Positions 54,101 through 61,467 of a stretch of DNA of 64,000 nt are shown here, piece after piece. The stretch is from Anaerolineales bacterium (GTDB lineage: Bacteria; Chloroflexota; Anaerolineae; 4572-78; J111), in assembly GCA_020634855.1 (NCBI GenBank), contig JACKAU010000006.1, positions 124,001-188,000 of the forward strand, given 5' to 3'. How positions within the stretch are numbered: position 1 is the stretch's first letter; each line of letters starts with the position of its first letter. The translations under genes were made by a program, and so were the position numbers. The notes below the pieces were generated by a model. It saw only the letters and a list, made by a program, of their open reading frames with translations. It ran no database searches and was not told the origin of the DNA.

Positions 54101-55581
54101 TCGAAGATGTTGCTGCTATCGCTTTGCACTACGGTATAGCTGATAAGCGGCGTCGCATTGAAATTGAAGATTTGATTGCCATTCAAAGCGGTATTGCCCC
54201 ACAAAATAACGTTGTTCAGGCGAGTACTGCTGTCGTCGGTGGACAGGCCATTAAGGAAGATAGCTCCGCCATCGCCGGCGGCATCGTTGCCAAAGAAGGT
54301 AACGTTGGTGAGCGTGGGATTGCTGACGCCGCTGGAAGAGCCGTCATTGACCATCGCTCCGCCATCATTACTGGCACTATTACCGGAGAAGACCACGTTG
54401 GTGAGCGTCGGGCTGCTGTCACCCCCGGTATTATCACCCTTGTTATACATGGCCCCCCCATCCGAAGCCGAGTTGTCATAAAAGGCCGCGTTATTCAGGC
54501 TGGGGCTGCTTTCACCTTGACTACCCTGATTAAAGACTGCGCCACCATAGCCAACGGCCGAGTTGTTATAAAAGGTCACATTATTCAGGCTGGGGTTGCT
54601 TTCACCTTGATTACCTTGATTGTAGAGCGCCCCACCATAGCTGGCCGCATTGCCTATAAAGGTGATGTTATCGAGCGTTGGGCTGCTTTTACCGGAGGAT
54701 GATCCCAGATTGTACACAGCACCCCCGCCGCTTGAAGCCAGGTTGCCAGCGAAGGTTAAATTGCTGAGGGTGGGATTACATTCATTGCCGCTCCCTTCGC
54801 CATCACAGTAGAGACCGCCGCCGTTATTATCGGGGCTGCTGCCGTTGGCCTGCCCGGCGGTGATGGTGAAGCCGTCCAGCACGGTATCGGTGGTGATGGG
54901 GTTACTGCTGCCGTCCGCGGTGACGACGTGGTAACGGTTATCGCCCACGATATTGGCCGTGTCGGTCACCACCCCGTTGGCGTCGATGATGTCGTTGTTC
55001 TGGTTATCGCCGCTGAGAACGGTGACGTTGTTTTCCCAATCGCGCTCAGTGCGCAGCGTCTCTGTGGCCGCAAAGCCGCCGTAGAGTTGCACCCCTTCGG
55101 TCATGGTGAAGGTTTGGGTGCGGTCGGGGCCAAGGCCGGGGACGTATCGCCCCCGGGCCACCCACACTTCAATCGGGGTGCAGGTGGCGGTATAGCCGAT
55201 TGCATCAGCGAGCGCGGGCGACAGCCCTCGGTAGGCTGTGCCCCAACTGGCGCCGTCGCCGCCGGCCGAGGCCGCCTGATTAACGTAAATGGGCGAGTTA
55301 GGACAGACGCTCGTGCCGCTGATGGCAAAGGTGGAGGGCGCTTCATCCGAGTCGTCGCCATCTGGGTTATTCCACAGGCTGCTGTTTTGAATGGTCGGAC
55401 TACGATTTAAGTTGTACATCCCCTCACCCAGAACAGAGCCGTCATCAGCGCCGGTGGCGTTTTGATCCACATATATGGGGTCTTGGGCGTGGGTGGGCAA
55501 GATACTCCAGGCTAGCCATAACGTCACAGTCAGTAGAATAGCCAGACTCAAAGGGGTTAACTGAGGGGGTTGGGGGTTCAT
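48151..55581 (-). CDS. Giant modular secreted beta-helix protein, 2476 residues
   Basis: AGGAG precedes the ATG at 55581; a signal peptide ends near THAQ. There are four full modules starting at about residues 95, 714, 1207 and 1750. Each opens with IYV(D/N/S)Q...W.DA.TDLQDGL, then a gate region (LYGGF.ATET..RERDWE-like, VTVLSGDIDGND), and then many Pmp-type repeats such as SPSLSNVTFSGN. A fifth, N-terminal module is collapsed. Choice-of-anchor-D-type Ig domains (FTLAFAPQSEGSFTDTV, FTLTFAPPSEGTFTDTV) link modules. The C-terminal 450 residues hold an invasin-like domain, a DUF11-like domain (VADTLPTGVSGSNLDW) and a last Ig domain, then IYLPLLLK at the stop. It is probably a cell-surface adhesin or glycan-binding fibre. 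Near-identical repeats make it prone to recombination and assembly error. Confidence 0.85.
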   Translation of the reverse strand: MNPQPPQLTPLSLAILLTVTLWLAWSILPTHAQDPIYVDQNATGADDGSVLGEGMYNLNRSPTIQNSSLWNNPDGDDSDEAPSTFAISGTSVCPNSPIYVNQAASAGGDGASWGTAYRGLSPALADAIGYTATCTPIEVWVARGRYVPGLGPDRTQTFTMTEGVQLYGGFAATETLRTERDWENNVTVLSGDNQNNDIIDANGVVTDTANIVGDNRYHVVTADGSSNPITTDTVLDGFTITAGQANGSSPDNNGGGLYCDGEGSGNECNPTLSNLTFAGNLASSGGGAVYNLGSSSGKSSPTLDNITFIGNAASYGGALYNQGNQGESNPSLNNVTFYNNSAVGYGGAVFNQGSQGESSPSLNNAAFYDNSASDGGAMYNKGDNTGGDSSPTLTNVVFSGNSASNDGGAMVNDGSSSGVSNPTLTNVTFFGNDAAGDGGAIFLNGLSTDDSSTRLNNVILWGNTALNGNQIFNFNATPLISYTVVQSDSSNIFDNSTPTTYGPNIVNSDPLFVDAAGADGITGTLDDDLRLGDNSPAIDAGDNDATTAATDLDGNDRFYNDLAVSDTGSGTAPIVDMGAYEKQSNSGPVPDITLAGNGQVIANGDTSPSLLDGTDFDAVTIGQALTHTFTISNDGDLDLTLAGSPSVTLTNGSLFTVTQPASTTLAAGESTTFTLAFAPQSEGSFTDTVTIANDDPDESTYSFVVGGTDTCPDALIYVDQNAAGNNTGDSWADAFTDLQDGLSLAEVCAPIEVWVATGVYTPGLSQSDTFALTSGVAVYGGFAATETLRTERDWEANVTVLSGDIDGNDATDSNGVVTDTVYINGSNNYHIVTGSGTHSSAILDGFTLTAGQANSTGGGGMYNNAGSPSLTNITFSGNDAANKGGAMYNGNDSSPSLSNVVFSSNASDDDGGAMYNNGSSPSLSSVTFSDNSSFGHGAAMYNTNSHPNLTNVTFSGGNTPNAGGGIYNDNSSPSLSNVTFSGNDAYYGGGMYNTNNSNPNLNNVTFLGNEASGGGGIYNYSSSPSLSNVTFSGNTVEGMLNITSHPNLSNVTFSRNYWGMYNTNNSNPTIQNSIFWNNQNNDGVDASAQIYNSSSTPVISYTLIQSATFGGSWDTSLGTDGGHNLDADPLFVDAAGTDGITGTLDDDLRLDDNSPAIDAGDNEAITQPIDLDGNNRFYDDTGVTDTGSGTAPIVDLGAYERQSDSCPFLIYVDQTATGSNNGSTWTDAYTDLQDGLTLARTCAITEIWVATGVYTPGLSQSDAFTLTADIQLYGGFAATETLRTERDPETHITVLSGDIDGDDTTDSNGVVTDTAHINGTNSYHVVWADGVSDSIAASTVLDGFTITAGQADGGGDNNNGGGFYCDGGGSGNACSPSLSSVTFIGNLASGAGGAMFNNGNSGTSSPSLSQVIFLSNQAGTSGGALFNWGYFADSGPSLSNVIFSGNKATAMGGAMFSGGPTSSTPTLNNVTFFGNSAQSGGAMTNYDVNAILRNVILWDNTATNKGDQIADGGSSSNPDISYSLVQGGDSGSEGGASFSDGAGNLNADPLFVDAAGADGVTGTLDDDLSLDDNSPAVDAGDNSAISAATDLAGNNRFYDDAGVADTGSGTAPLVDMGAYEKQTNTLVPEIALIGHGVEISNGDATPNSADDTDFGTRVANSELAYTFTISSTGPDDLSLTGSPAITLSHGTAFTVTQPASTTLIAGASTTFTLTFAPPSEGTFTDTVNISNNDADENPYTFVISGTGACPSPIYVSQNATGSHSGDSWADAFTDLQDGLSLADLCAPSEIWVAAGIYTPGSARTDTFQLTSDVQLYGGFTATETLRTERDWETNVTVLSGDIDGNDLTDANGVVTDTANINGSNSYHVVYGDGSTDPITASTVLDGFTITAGKANFNPGVGPNPNAFAGGLYCYSCDAALNNLTFSGNSALYWGGAMVNAAGSPSLSNVIFSRNSATGGGAMYNVSGSPSLVNVIFSGNSATGGGAIYNIAYDGSHSPSLVNVTFSGNSADDGGAILNYANGGTISPALSNVILWGNTATGNGSQIYNSGATPIISYTLIQSDTSAIYNDNGASITYGPNILTSDPLFVDATGTDGITGTLDDDLRLLPGSPAIDSGDNTDASDEDIAGGSRPVNGVVDMGAYESQGFSLSISGGNNQSTLIDTAFAEPLEVTISSAAAEPVGPGGVISFTAPSSGAGITTSTVTATTNSSGVASVTVTANSTTGSYLVEAAANGVADPANFTLTNTSYITLSLAKSVDLLTSPAEPGDPLTYTLVISNSGNEDATAVTVADTLPTGVSGSNLDWTGTVTAGESLTFTIAATVTDEAGYGAIVLNTATYSHTSGSGSDTAGFSLIADTTPPDISAMSLITPTTGVTLTDLRPTLDWDDATDSQSGVASYTLLITSSNDSLSLQEATDTIATTLSEFTPSTDLATGVYTWTVRAHDAAGNASAYVSPAVTFTIESEASPIYLPLLLK

Positions 55582-56022
55582 CAGTAGCTCCTGTTGAAAA
55601 TGCAGTTGGGAATAACGAGCGTGCGTGCCTTTAGGGTTAACCGGTTCGGGTTAAGGTCTCACTATTATGATAGTAAATGTGGCCCAACTTGGGTAGGGGC
55701 ATAGGTACTTAATCGGTTGCCCGATGGTACTTTGTCAGTGGCGGCAGCGGGTGTCGTGTCGCCGAGTGTAGTAATCCTCCCGTCTTTGTGAGGAGCATAA
55801 TCTGTACTTTTCGCTGGACCTTCAGTTCTGTGGGGTGGCTATCAAGCGCTGGGCGGTGACGGTACCTGCCATCATTTGACGCTGCTACTCAGGCGGGGAA
55901 AGCGCTGCCGCTGGCCCGGCTTTCCCCGTCGAGCGCAGCTCGGGACCGATGGGCGCGACGGGCAGTTCGCGGCGTTCGATAAAAACTTACAGCACCGGCT
56001 AATCCCCACCCCACCTACGGTT
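55582..56022. other. Gene-free stretch upstream of the giant protein
   Basis: 441 bases without a gene. The part next to the giant gene (55600-55700) is the likely promoter region, read on the minus strand, with AT-rich ACTATTATGATAGTAAAT near 55660. A GC-rich hairpin GGGGAAAGC/GCTTTCCCC spans 55895-55927 and may end transcripts. Confidence 0.5.
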
Positions 56023-56457
56023 TTACCACTCAGGAAGCGGCTCTAACCCACGCAATCGTGAGGGAACCACCCGCAAAGCAACGCTAAAGGTGGCTGAATA
56101 GGTCTCTTCAGTCATCCCCAGGGCCAGAATTCCTGCGCCATATTTCTCACTGTAGGCTATGTTCTGTTTAGTCGGTGGGGCGCTGGCATCGATGTAAGCA
56201 TCGCCCAAGATGACCTGAATATCTTCGCCATCCGCGTTAGTGTTAAAGTGTAAAGCCACATGCGGGTTTTTGGTGATATGCATGATTTTTTTGGCCGTGG
56301 GCATGCTATAAATCAGAAACGTGTTACCATCCCAAACAAACCAAACGGGGCGTGGTTGCGGAAAACCACTTGGTGATATGGTGGTTAGCCAGATGACTTC
56401 TTCTGACCCAATTCTTGCCAACGTTCTTTGCCCCAGGTCGTTATCCCAATCAATCAT
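56023..56457 (-). CDS. Pyridoxamine 5'-phosphate oxidase-like flavin/F420-binding protein
   Basis: A 144-residue split-barrel protein. IWLTTISPSGFPQPRPVWFVWDG is the usual first hairpin, MPTAKKIMHITKNPHVALHF the cofactor-binding helix and strand, and GAGILALGMTEETYSATF the C-terminal helix. The pattern fits the small F420- or FMN-dependent reductase group rather than true pyridoxamine phosphate oxidase. An ACAACTCCTTG-type site (AAGGAGTTG on the minus strand) precedes the ATG at 56457. It is probably monocistronic or paired with the next membrane gene. The substrate is unknown. Confidence 0.85.
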   Translation of the reverse strand: MIDWDNDLGQRTLARIGSEEVIWLTTISPSGFPQPRPVWFVWDGNTFLIYSMPTAKKIMHITKNPHVALHFNTNADGEDIQVILGDAYIDASAPPTKQNIAYSEKYGAGILALGMTEETYSATFSVALRVVPSRLRGLEPLPEW

Positions 56458-56540
56458 ATTACAACTCCTTGGTTGTCCCTAAATTAATCTAGCGCCAACT
56501 TCAACCGTACCCCTCTCTCATTACCAAACTTTATTAACAG

Positions 56541-57035
56541 TTACGGATCATCCGTGTTTTCTCTTGGTGTCAAGAAGATAAGACATGCCAATATAAGAAG
56601 CGAGAGGGTTCTTCCGGAAGATGTACTGCTCCAACTGGATGATTGCCAGGAAGCAAACCACTCGGCTCCAATAGCGGCAAAACCAAGAAACCAAATAAGC
56701 AACCCAATGGTAAGGCCGATTATGCCAAGTCTCTTCGCTGTATGAAATTCACTGGGGTTTTTGATGTTTTTTATTAATTGAAATGAACTCACCAGGCAAA
56801 GACCGGCGCACAAAAACTCGGCAATAATAATTAAGATGTAGAACGTATGGTGAAGAAATACAGAATCAATAGAACGCCATTTTAGCGAACTGTTCTCAAA
56901 AATAGTATCCATCAAGAGAATATGTCGAACAAAATCCAAATTTGAATTATAATCAACGACATTGTTGAAGGCCACCAGCAACACCATTATGCCGAAGCTG
57001 CCAAGTGCAACGATTTTTGCAATTCTTGTAACCAT
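56541..57035 (-). CDS. DUF2165 family membrane protein
   Basis: A 164-residue protein with four hydrophobic helices (IAKIVALGSFGIMVLLVAF, FYILIIIAEFLCAGLCL, LGIIGLTIGLLIWFLGF, LSLLILACLIFLT). NNVVDYNSNLDFVRHILLMD and LKWRSIDS between helices 1 and 2 are the family signature. The ATG at 57035 is favoured over 57056, with GAGG seven bases before it. The family is found widely with no known function. It follows the methyltransferase gene at 57.2 kb by about 160 bases on the same strand. Confidence 0.8.
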   Translation of the reverse strand: MVTRIAKIVALGSFGIMVLLVAFNNVVDYNSNLDFVRHILLMDTIFENSSLKWRSIDSVFLHHTFYILIIIAEFLCAGLCLVSSFQLIKNIKNPSEFHTAKRLGIIGLTIGLLIWFLGFAAIGAEWFASWQSSSWSSTSSGRTLSLLILACLIFLTPRENTDDP

Positions 57036-57197
57036 AAAAACCTCAAATCTCAGCAATTATCAAATAGACCTAACACTGAGTATTAGGCGCGGGGTTTGAC
57101 CATCTTTACGCCGGCATTTCATTGAAAATTGGCTTTTAATGGTGGTATTGAAAACCACACTTGTCATCGATGACCGGAGCGAAATAGGATGACATTG

Positions 57198-58223
57198 TCA
57201 AGGCTTTATGGCACTCACCAAGTGATAGTAGCCAAAAGTAGGAACGCTCCGAAAGTCGGTGAAGCCGGCATGAGTGAGCATCGCTTTGAATTCGTGTGAG
57301 GTATATTGCTTCCCCTTTTCATGCAGCAACATCGAGATGGAGAAACAGGCCACGGTCAGCGGGCCATCCTTGGTATCATTCAAGGGCATCTCGTGCAAAA
57401 GTATTGTCCCCCCTGGCTCAAGTATCTCAAAGGCGCGTTGGGCCAAAAAGTGACAGGTGTCAACATCCCAGTCGTGGAAGATATTCCCGAACAACACGCC
57501 GTCATAACCGGCGGGCCAGGGCTCTTGAAACATATCAACGGCGGCGGCCCCAACGCGATCTTCAAATCCATACTTGGCCACATACTCCCGGGCGATGACA
57601 CAGACCGGCTCAAGGTCCATAATAGTACATTGGATCTGAGGGTAATGGGCGGCGATAGCTAACGACAGGGAGCCTGATCCGCCTCCGACATCCAGTAGCT
57701 TCTGAACCCGGGCTAAACTGTCCTGACCGGCTAAACCACTGGCCGCGGCGAAGGTGGTGGCGTGCATTTGGGTGATAAACTTTCTAACCCTTTCAATAGA
57801 CAAAGTTTCCATATTAACGGCCAGCGGCTGGGACGGTTCGCCGGCTAAAAACGCGCGACGCAGCTTGTCAAGGGTCGGGTGGTCGGCTGAAAGGAAGGGG
57901 CCATAAGCAAACGGGCTAGAGGGCAGCAAGTAGGTGCGGCCAACGGCGGTTAAACCGAACCGACCATCGCTCAGCGCCTCAAGAAACCCCAGCGCCGCCA
58001 CCACGGCCACCATAATTTCGGCGGCTCGCGGGGCCACATCGAGCATTGCGGCGACAGCTTCAATCGTGGCCGGTTGGTCTTGGAGACGTTCGAAGAGACC
58101 CACCTCCTGAGCCAGGGCCGTCATCGGCAAGGCATTTTGCCGCCAGATGAGATCGTGCAGAGGGTGATCTTCAGCCAGCGGTACGGGGTATTTATTGGGG
58201 CTTGGCGACACATTCGCCTCCAT
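57198..58223 (-). CDS. SAM-dependent O-methyltransferase (AdoMet_MTase_2 type)
   Basis: A 341-residue methyltransferase. The N-terminal helical dimerisation domain (LQDQPATIEAVAAMLDVAPR, GRFGLTAVGRTYLL) precedes the catalytic core: KLLDVGGGSGSLSLAIA is motif I, CTIMDLEPVC motif II, and LFGNIFHDWDVDTCHFLAQR holds the His-Asp pair used as base in this O-methyltransferase family. LEPGGTILLHEMPLND and YTSHEFKAMLTHAGF close the core. The family methylates hydroxyl groups of aromatic, carotenoid or polyketide compounds. The start at 58223 lacks a clear ribosome site. No biosynthetic partner is adjacent. Confidence 0.88.
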   Translation of the reverse strand: MEANVSPSPNKYPVPLAEDHPLHDLIWRQNALPMTALAQEVGLFERLQDQPATIEAVAAMLDVAPRAAEIMVAVVAALGFLEALSDGRFGLTAVGRTYLLPSSPFAYGPFLSADHPTLDKLRRAFLAGEPSQPLAVNMETLSIERVRKFITQMHATTFAAASGLAGQDSLARVQKLLDVGGGSGSLSLAIAAHYPQIQCTIMDLEPVCVIAREYVAKYGFEDRVGAAAVDMFQEPWPAGYDGVLFGNIFHDWDVDTCHFLAQRAFEILEPGGTILLHEMPLNDTKDGPLTVACFSISMLLHEKGKQYTSHEFKAMLTHAGFTDFRSVPTFGYYHLVSAIKP

Positions 58224-58356
58224 AGTTATGGGTTATATAGTTTTTCAGAAAAAGATTTTGAAAGGTCGTCATGCCCGAATGTTTTTATCGGGCATCCACG
58301 TGGCTCTAGGCGATGGATTCCCGCTAAAAGCATACGGGCATGACGGTTCGATTCAA

Positions 58357-58420
58357 ACGGATTATACGGATTTTCTCGGATAAGGCTTGATTTAATTTAA
58401 GAAAATCCGTGTTTATCCGT
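58357..58420. repeat. Inverted repeat (ATCCGTGTTTATCCGT family)
   Basis: ACGGATTATACGGATTTTCT at 58357 pairs with AGAAAATCCGTGTTTATCCGT-type sequence up to 58420. A related run (ATTTGTATGATCTGTG) follows. It lies in the 264-base space upstream of the methyltransferase gene. Confidence 0.6.
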
Positions 58421-58487
58421 ATGATTTGTATGATCTGTGTTCTATTGGGGTAAAACTGTGATCTACTGAAATTTGCAGATTTGGCCC

Positions 58488-58961
58488 TTACTCCCAATCT
58501 TTCTTTAGCCTCAGCTCCTCGATTAGGTAGGCGTGCAGCATCTCGTGCAATAGCAGGTCCCTGAACATGATAAATACGGAGTAGTGGCTGTACGCCTCGT
58601 GCCTCGCCGTCCGTTGCCAGTCCTCTGGCGACAGCGCCTTCAAGCGCTCTGCCAGCCGCGCCCGCTCGCTCACGTACAGGTCAAGGGCTTCGTCCAAATC
58701 AGTGTTGAGTAATGACCCGGCCTCCTCGTCTGGCGAGGGGACCATAGACGGTATGTAAGGGGTCGGCTCAGACAGGATCAGCTCTAGCCGTAGGAGGTAG
58801 GCCGTGTCTGCGGTAGAAAGATGACACGCATGTTCATGCACGGACCACTCGGTGGGGCTGGGGCGGCGTTTCAGATACGGCGGCGGCACCTCGCGAATGA
58901 GGCCGATGATAATGCGAGGGGCGGATTGTAAAGTAGCGATCAAAGTCTGCACATCATCCAT
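58488..58961 (-). CDS. DinB-like metal-binding protein
   Basis: A 157-residue four-helix protein. EWSVHEHACHLSTADTAYLL gives the first histidine, and DLLLHEMLHAYLIEEL the other two, matching the His triad of DinB/YfiT-like folds. The family includes thiol-dependent S-transferases and damage-induced proteins. The substrate and thiol are unknown. The ATG at 58961 begins MDDVQTLIATLQ. It lies between unrelated genes on the same strand. Confidence 0.8.
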   Translation of the reverse strand: MDDVQTLIATLQSAPRIIIGLIREVPPPYLKRRPSPTEWSVHEHACHLSTADTAYLLRLELILSEPTPYIPSMVPSPDEEAGSLLNTDLDEALDLYVSERARLAERLKALSPEDWQRTARHEAYSHYSVFIMFRDLLLHEMLHAYLIEELRLKKDWE

Positions 58962-59050
58962 AATATTCTCCCAGATGGGTTATACGGGTAAGCTGCCTAA
59001 CAAGGATTAGATCAACTTACCCAACCGATTTTATACCGCATCAAAATTAA

Positions 59051-59106
59051 TTCTTCCAACAGTTCGATAAGCCTATTATCACACAATCGGAAACTAATAT
59101 CAAAAG
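59051..59106 (-). pseudogene. Gene-tail remnant, second copy
   Basis: Related to 47441-47496 with 47 of 56 bases identical. The minus-strand frame reads DISFRLCDNRLIELLEELI and soon stops. It lies in the 218-base space before the DinB-like gene, next to ATCAACTTACCCAAC, which weakly recalls the island repeat. Confidence 0.4.
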
Positions 59107-59179
59107 GCGGCCTGTTCTTTAATGTCGATTTATCTTCTCACAGGGCTGCTTCACTCCCAACCGCGTCTCTGACCCTTAT

Positions 59180-60238
59180 TTACTTAGCACTAACCGCACA
59201 ACGGAACCCCATTTGACCATCAAAATAGTGGTGTCCCTGACCACTGGCTCGTGAGGTGACCCGTAGGTCCGAGGACAAACTTTTGGTTCCCCCGCCCCGA
59301 CGCACCCCAAACTCCCCCTCACTCGGCCCCGTTGGATTCTGAGAGGGCGAGTGGGCATAATAGGTGGGCGAATATTTGTCAGCCACCCACTCCCATACAT
59401 TGCCCACCATATTGAGCGCCCCATAAGGGCTGGCTCCGGCCAGATAATCATCCACTCGGGTCGTGCGGCAATAACTGCTGTAGCCACATCTCGGTCCGGT
59501 GGCATCATACGGTTTTAACGTGTTTTCACAGCCAAAGTAACTGGCTTTCGTGCAATCAAGATCGGTATTGCCCCAGGGATAACGCTGGCCATCGGTCCCG
59601 CGAGCCGCTTTCTCCCATTCAGCCTCAGTCGGTAGCCGCCTCCCCGCCCACTGACAATAGGCCGCCGCGACATCGACTTCATACAACAGGACCGGAAATT
59701 CCTGATAATCCGGATGAACCGCATAGGGGGTATAGGTCAAAGCCGACAGTTCAAAAATCTCCGGCTGACAAGCGCCCTCGTCGATACATTTGAGGAAATT
59801 AGCATTGGTGACTTCGGTGCGATCAATCCAAAAAGCATCCAAATAGACTTGGTGCTGCGGTTTTTCATCATCATCGGCCTGAAGGTCGGTTTCGGCCGCC
59901 CCCATCAGAAATTCACCGGCCGGAACACAGACCAGCTCTACGCCATCGATGGGTGAGGTCCAGGTCTGCCCTATCACTGTACAAGCCGGCCTAATCTTAG
60001 TGGCGGCGACAGTTGGCGCCGTAGCGGCCAAGAGAGTAGATGTCATTGGGACGGTGGGGGATGCCTCAACCGGGCCGGTTGGTGTGGCTAATTCGGGGGA
60101 GGGCAGGGTCATGGTGGCCGTTACGGTTGAGGTGACATGTTCGGCGTGAGCCGAAGGAGTGGCATTGTCCTGACAAGAAGCCGTAATAACCGCCAAAAGG
60201 ACCATAATGGTATTAAGAATGCACAGCAAAGATCGCAT
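59180..60238 (-). CDS. Lipoprotein with formylglycine-generating-enzyme-like (SUMF1) domain
   Basis: A 352-residue protein. The ATG at 60238 with GAGG upstream gives a signal sequence with a lipobox-like end (LLAVITASC), followed by a Thr/Pro/Ala linker. From about residue 95 the SUMF1/EgtB-like fold shows FLMGAAETDLQADDDEKPQH, AFWIDRTEVTNANFLKC, YCQWAGRRLPTEAEWEKAAR, GNVWEWVADKY and GFRCAV at the end. The paired catalytic cysteines of true formylglycine enzymes are not visible in the expected late region, so a binding role or other chemistry is more likely. It would sit outside the cytoplasmic membrane. No sulfatase gene is next to it. Confidence 0.83.
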   Translation of the reverse strand: MRSLLCILNTIMVLLAVITASCQDNATPSAHAEHVTSTVTATMTLPSPELATPTGPVEASPTVPMTSTLLAATAPTVAATKIRPACTVIGQTWTSPIDGVELVCVPAGEFLMGAAETDLQADDDEKPQHQVYLDAFWIDRTEVTNANFLKCIDEGACQPEIFELSALTYTPYAVHPDYQEFPVLLYEVDVAAAYCQWAGRRLPTEAEWEKAARGTDGQRYPWGNTDLDCTKASYFGCENTLKPYDATGPRCGYSSYCRTTRVDDYLAGASPYGALNMVGNVWEWVADKYSPTYYAHSPSQNPTGPSEGEFGVRRGGGTKSLSSDLRVTSRASGQGHHYFDGQMGFRCAVSAK

Positions 60239-60289
60239 TTTGTACCTCAACGAGCCGGAACCAAAAAGGGTTTTAGACAGAACCTTCGG

Positions 60290-60343
60290 CAAGATTTACA
60301 AGATGTAAAAATTATTTTAATCCTGTTAATCTTGTAAATCTTG
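60290..60343. repeat. Inverted repeat related to 20106-20172
   Basis: CAAGATTTACAAGAT (60290-60304) is matched exactly in reverse complement at 60329-60343, with ATCCTGTTA in the loop. It lies in the 304-base space 60239-60542, which holds no gene. A weaker element of the GGCGCAAGAGACGC type follows at about 60405-60500. Confidence 0.7.
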
Positions 60344-60542
60344 TCTGATTTTCTGGCCCAAAATATAAGAAACTGGTTGCGAAGATACTCGGAACCAAAA
60401 AGGATTTAACGCTAAAGGCACTATAGGCGCAAGAGACGCAAAAGGATATATAAAAAGCGTTGGCGACTTTAGGGCCATTGGCGTCTATTGCGTTTAGATT
60501 CCCGGCCCCACTATGGTTGTAGCCCGCGTTCGGAGTGAGCCG

Positions 60543-61361
60543 TCACCCGCTCGGCGACGACGCGACGACCGAGTGGAGAAAGGGCCGAACCACCGCCTGG
60601 AAGCGCTCGGGTTGGTCATAGTGAACCCCATGACCCGCGTCTGGGATCAATTCGACCCGCATATGCGAGTTAAGCCGCTGTAGTTCTCCGGCCGTCTCCA
60701 GGGAAACGACGCCGGCATCGCCAATGACCAATAGGATCGGGACAGCGATGGTCCTCACCAACGGGCGATAGTCGGGATTGGGTGGGGTGAGAACGTCAAA
60801 CGCATTCATTCGGGTCTGCAGCCTCGCGCTGGCGATGAGTTCGACCAGCTCGGGCGAACGCCGCGTATGGCGCGACCGTAACTGAGCCAACACCTCGCCC
60901 TGATCTTGGCTGAGCAGTCGCCGGTGTTGTTCGGCCACATCGCTGTCGTAAACTTCGCGCTGGCGTTGCGGGCTCAAGAAGGTCGGATCGGCCAGGACGA
61001 CGCCCCGAACCAGCTTGCCGGCTAGACTCGCCGCCACCGCGGCCGTCATGCCGCCCATTGAATGCCCCAGCAAAATCGGCGCAGACAGTCCGAGCCTCTG
61101 GATGAGTTCAATAACGTCGCCGGCGTGGTCCTCATATCGATACCCGTAGAGCGGCGTGCTCGAACTCCCGTGCCCCCTGGCGTCCGGCATCACTACGTCG
61201 TATTCACTTTCGAGCGCGCGAGCCAAAGGCGTCCAGCACGCGCCGTTGCCCAGCAAGCCATGGAGCAGAACCACCGGGGGTTTACTCCCGCCGGTCCGCC
61301 GATAATAGATTTGAACGCCGTTTGCTTCGCAGATGCCGGTTATCCAACTCACCATTGCCAT
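60543..61361 (-). CDS. Alpha/beta hydrolase
   Basis: A 272-residue enzyme. VVLLHGLLGNGACW holds the oxyanion-hole HG, LLGHSMGGMTA the nucleophile serine elbow, LLVIGDAGVVS the acid strand and LIPDAGHGVHYDQP the catalytic histidine. A helical cap lies between (YDSDVAEQHRRLLSQDQGEV). The start at 61361 (MAMVSWITG) has AGGATT upstream and is preferred over 61406. The fold covers esterases, epoxide hydrolases and C-C hydrolases; the true substrate is not visible. It overlaps nothing and is probably transcribed alone. Confidence 0.88.
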   Translation of the reverse strand: MAMVSWITGICEANGVQIYYRRTGGSKPPVVLLHGLLGNGACWTPLARALESEYDVVMPDARGHGSSSTPLYGYRYEDHAGDVIELIQRLGLSAPILLGHSMGGMTAAVAASLAGKLVRGVVLADPTFLSPQRQREVYDSDVAEQHRRLLSQDQGEVLAQLRSRHTRRSPELVELIASARLQTRMNAFDVLTPPNPDYRPLVRTIAVPILLVIGDAGVVSLETAGELQRLNSHMRVELIPDAGHGVHYDQPERFQAVVRPFLHSVVASSPSG

Positions 61362-61467
61362 CAATCCTATTGCGGGCCAGTTTTGGCGGCCACGACTGGC
61401 CTGCACCTTGTCGGGCTAAATTACAGTCGATAGGGCAGTCGCCATCCGTCAACAATGACTCACTGCC

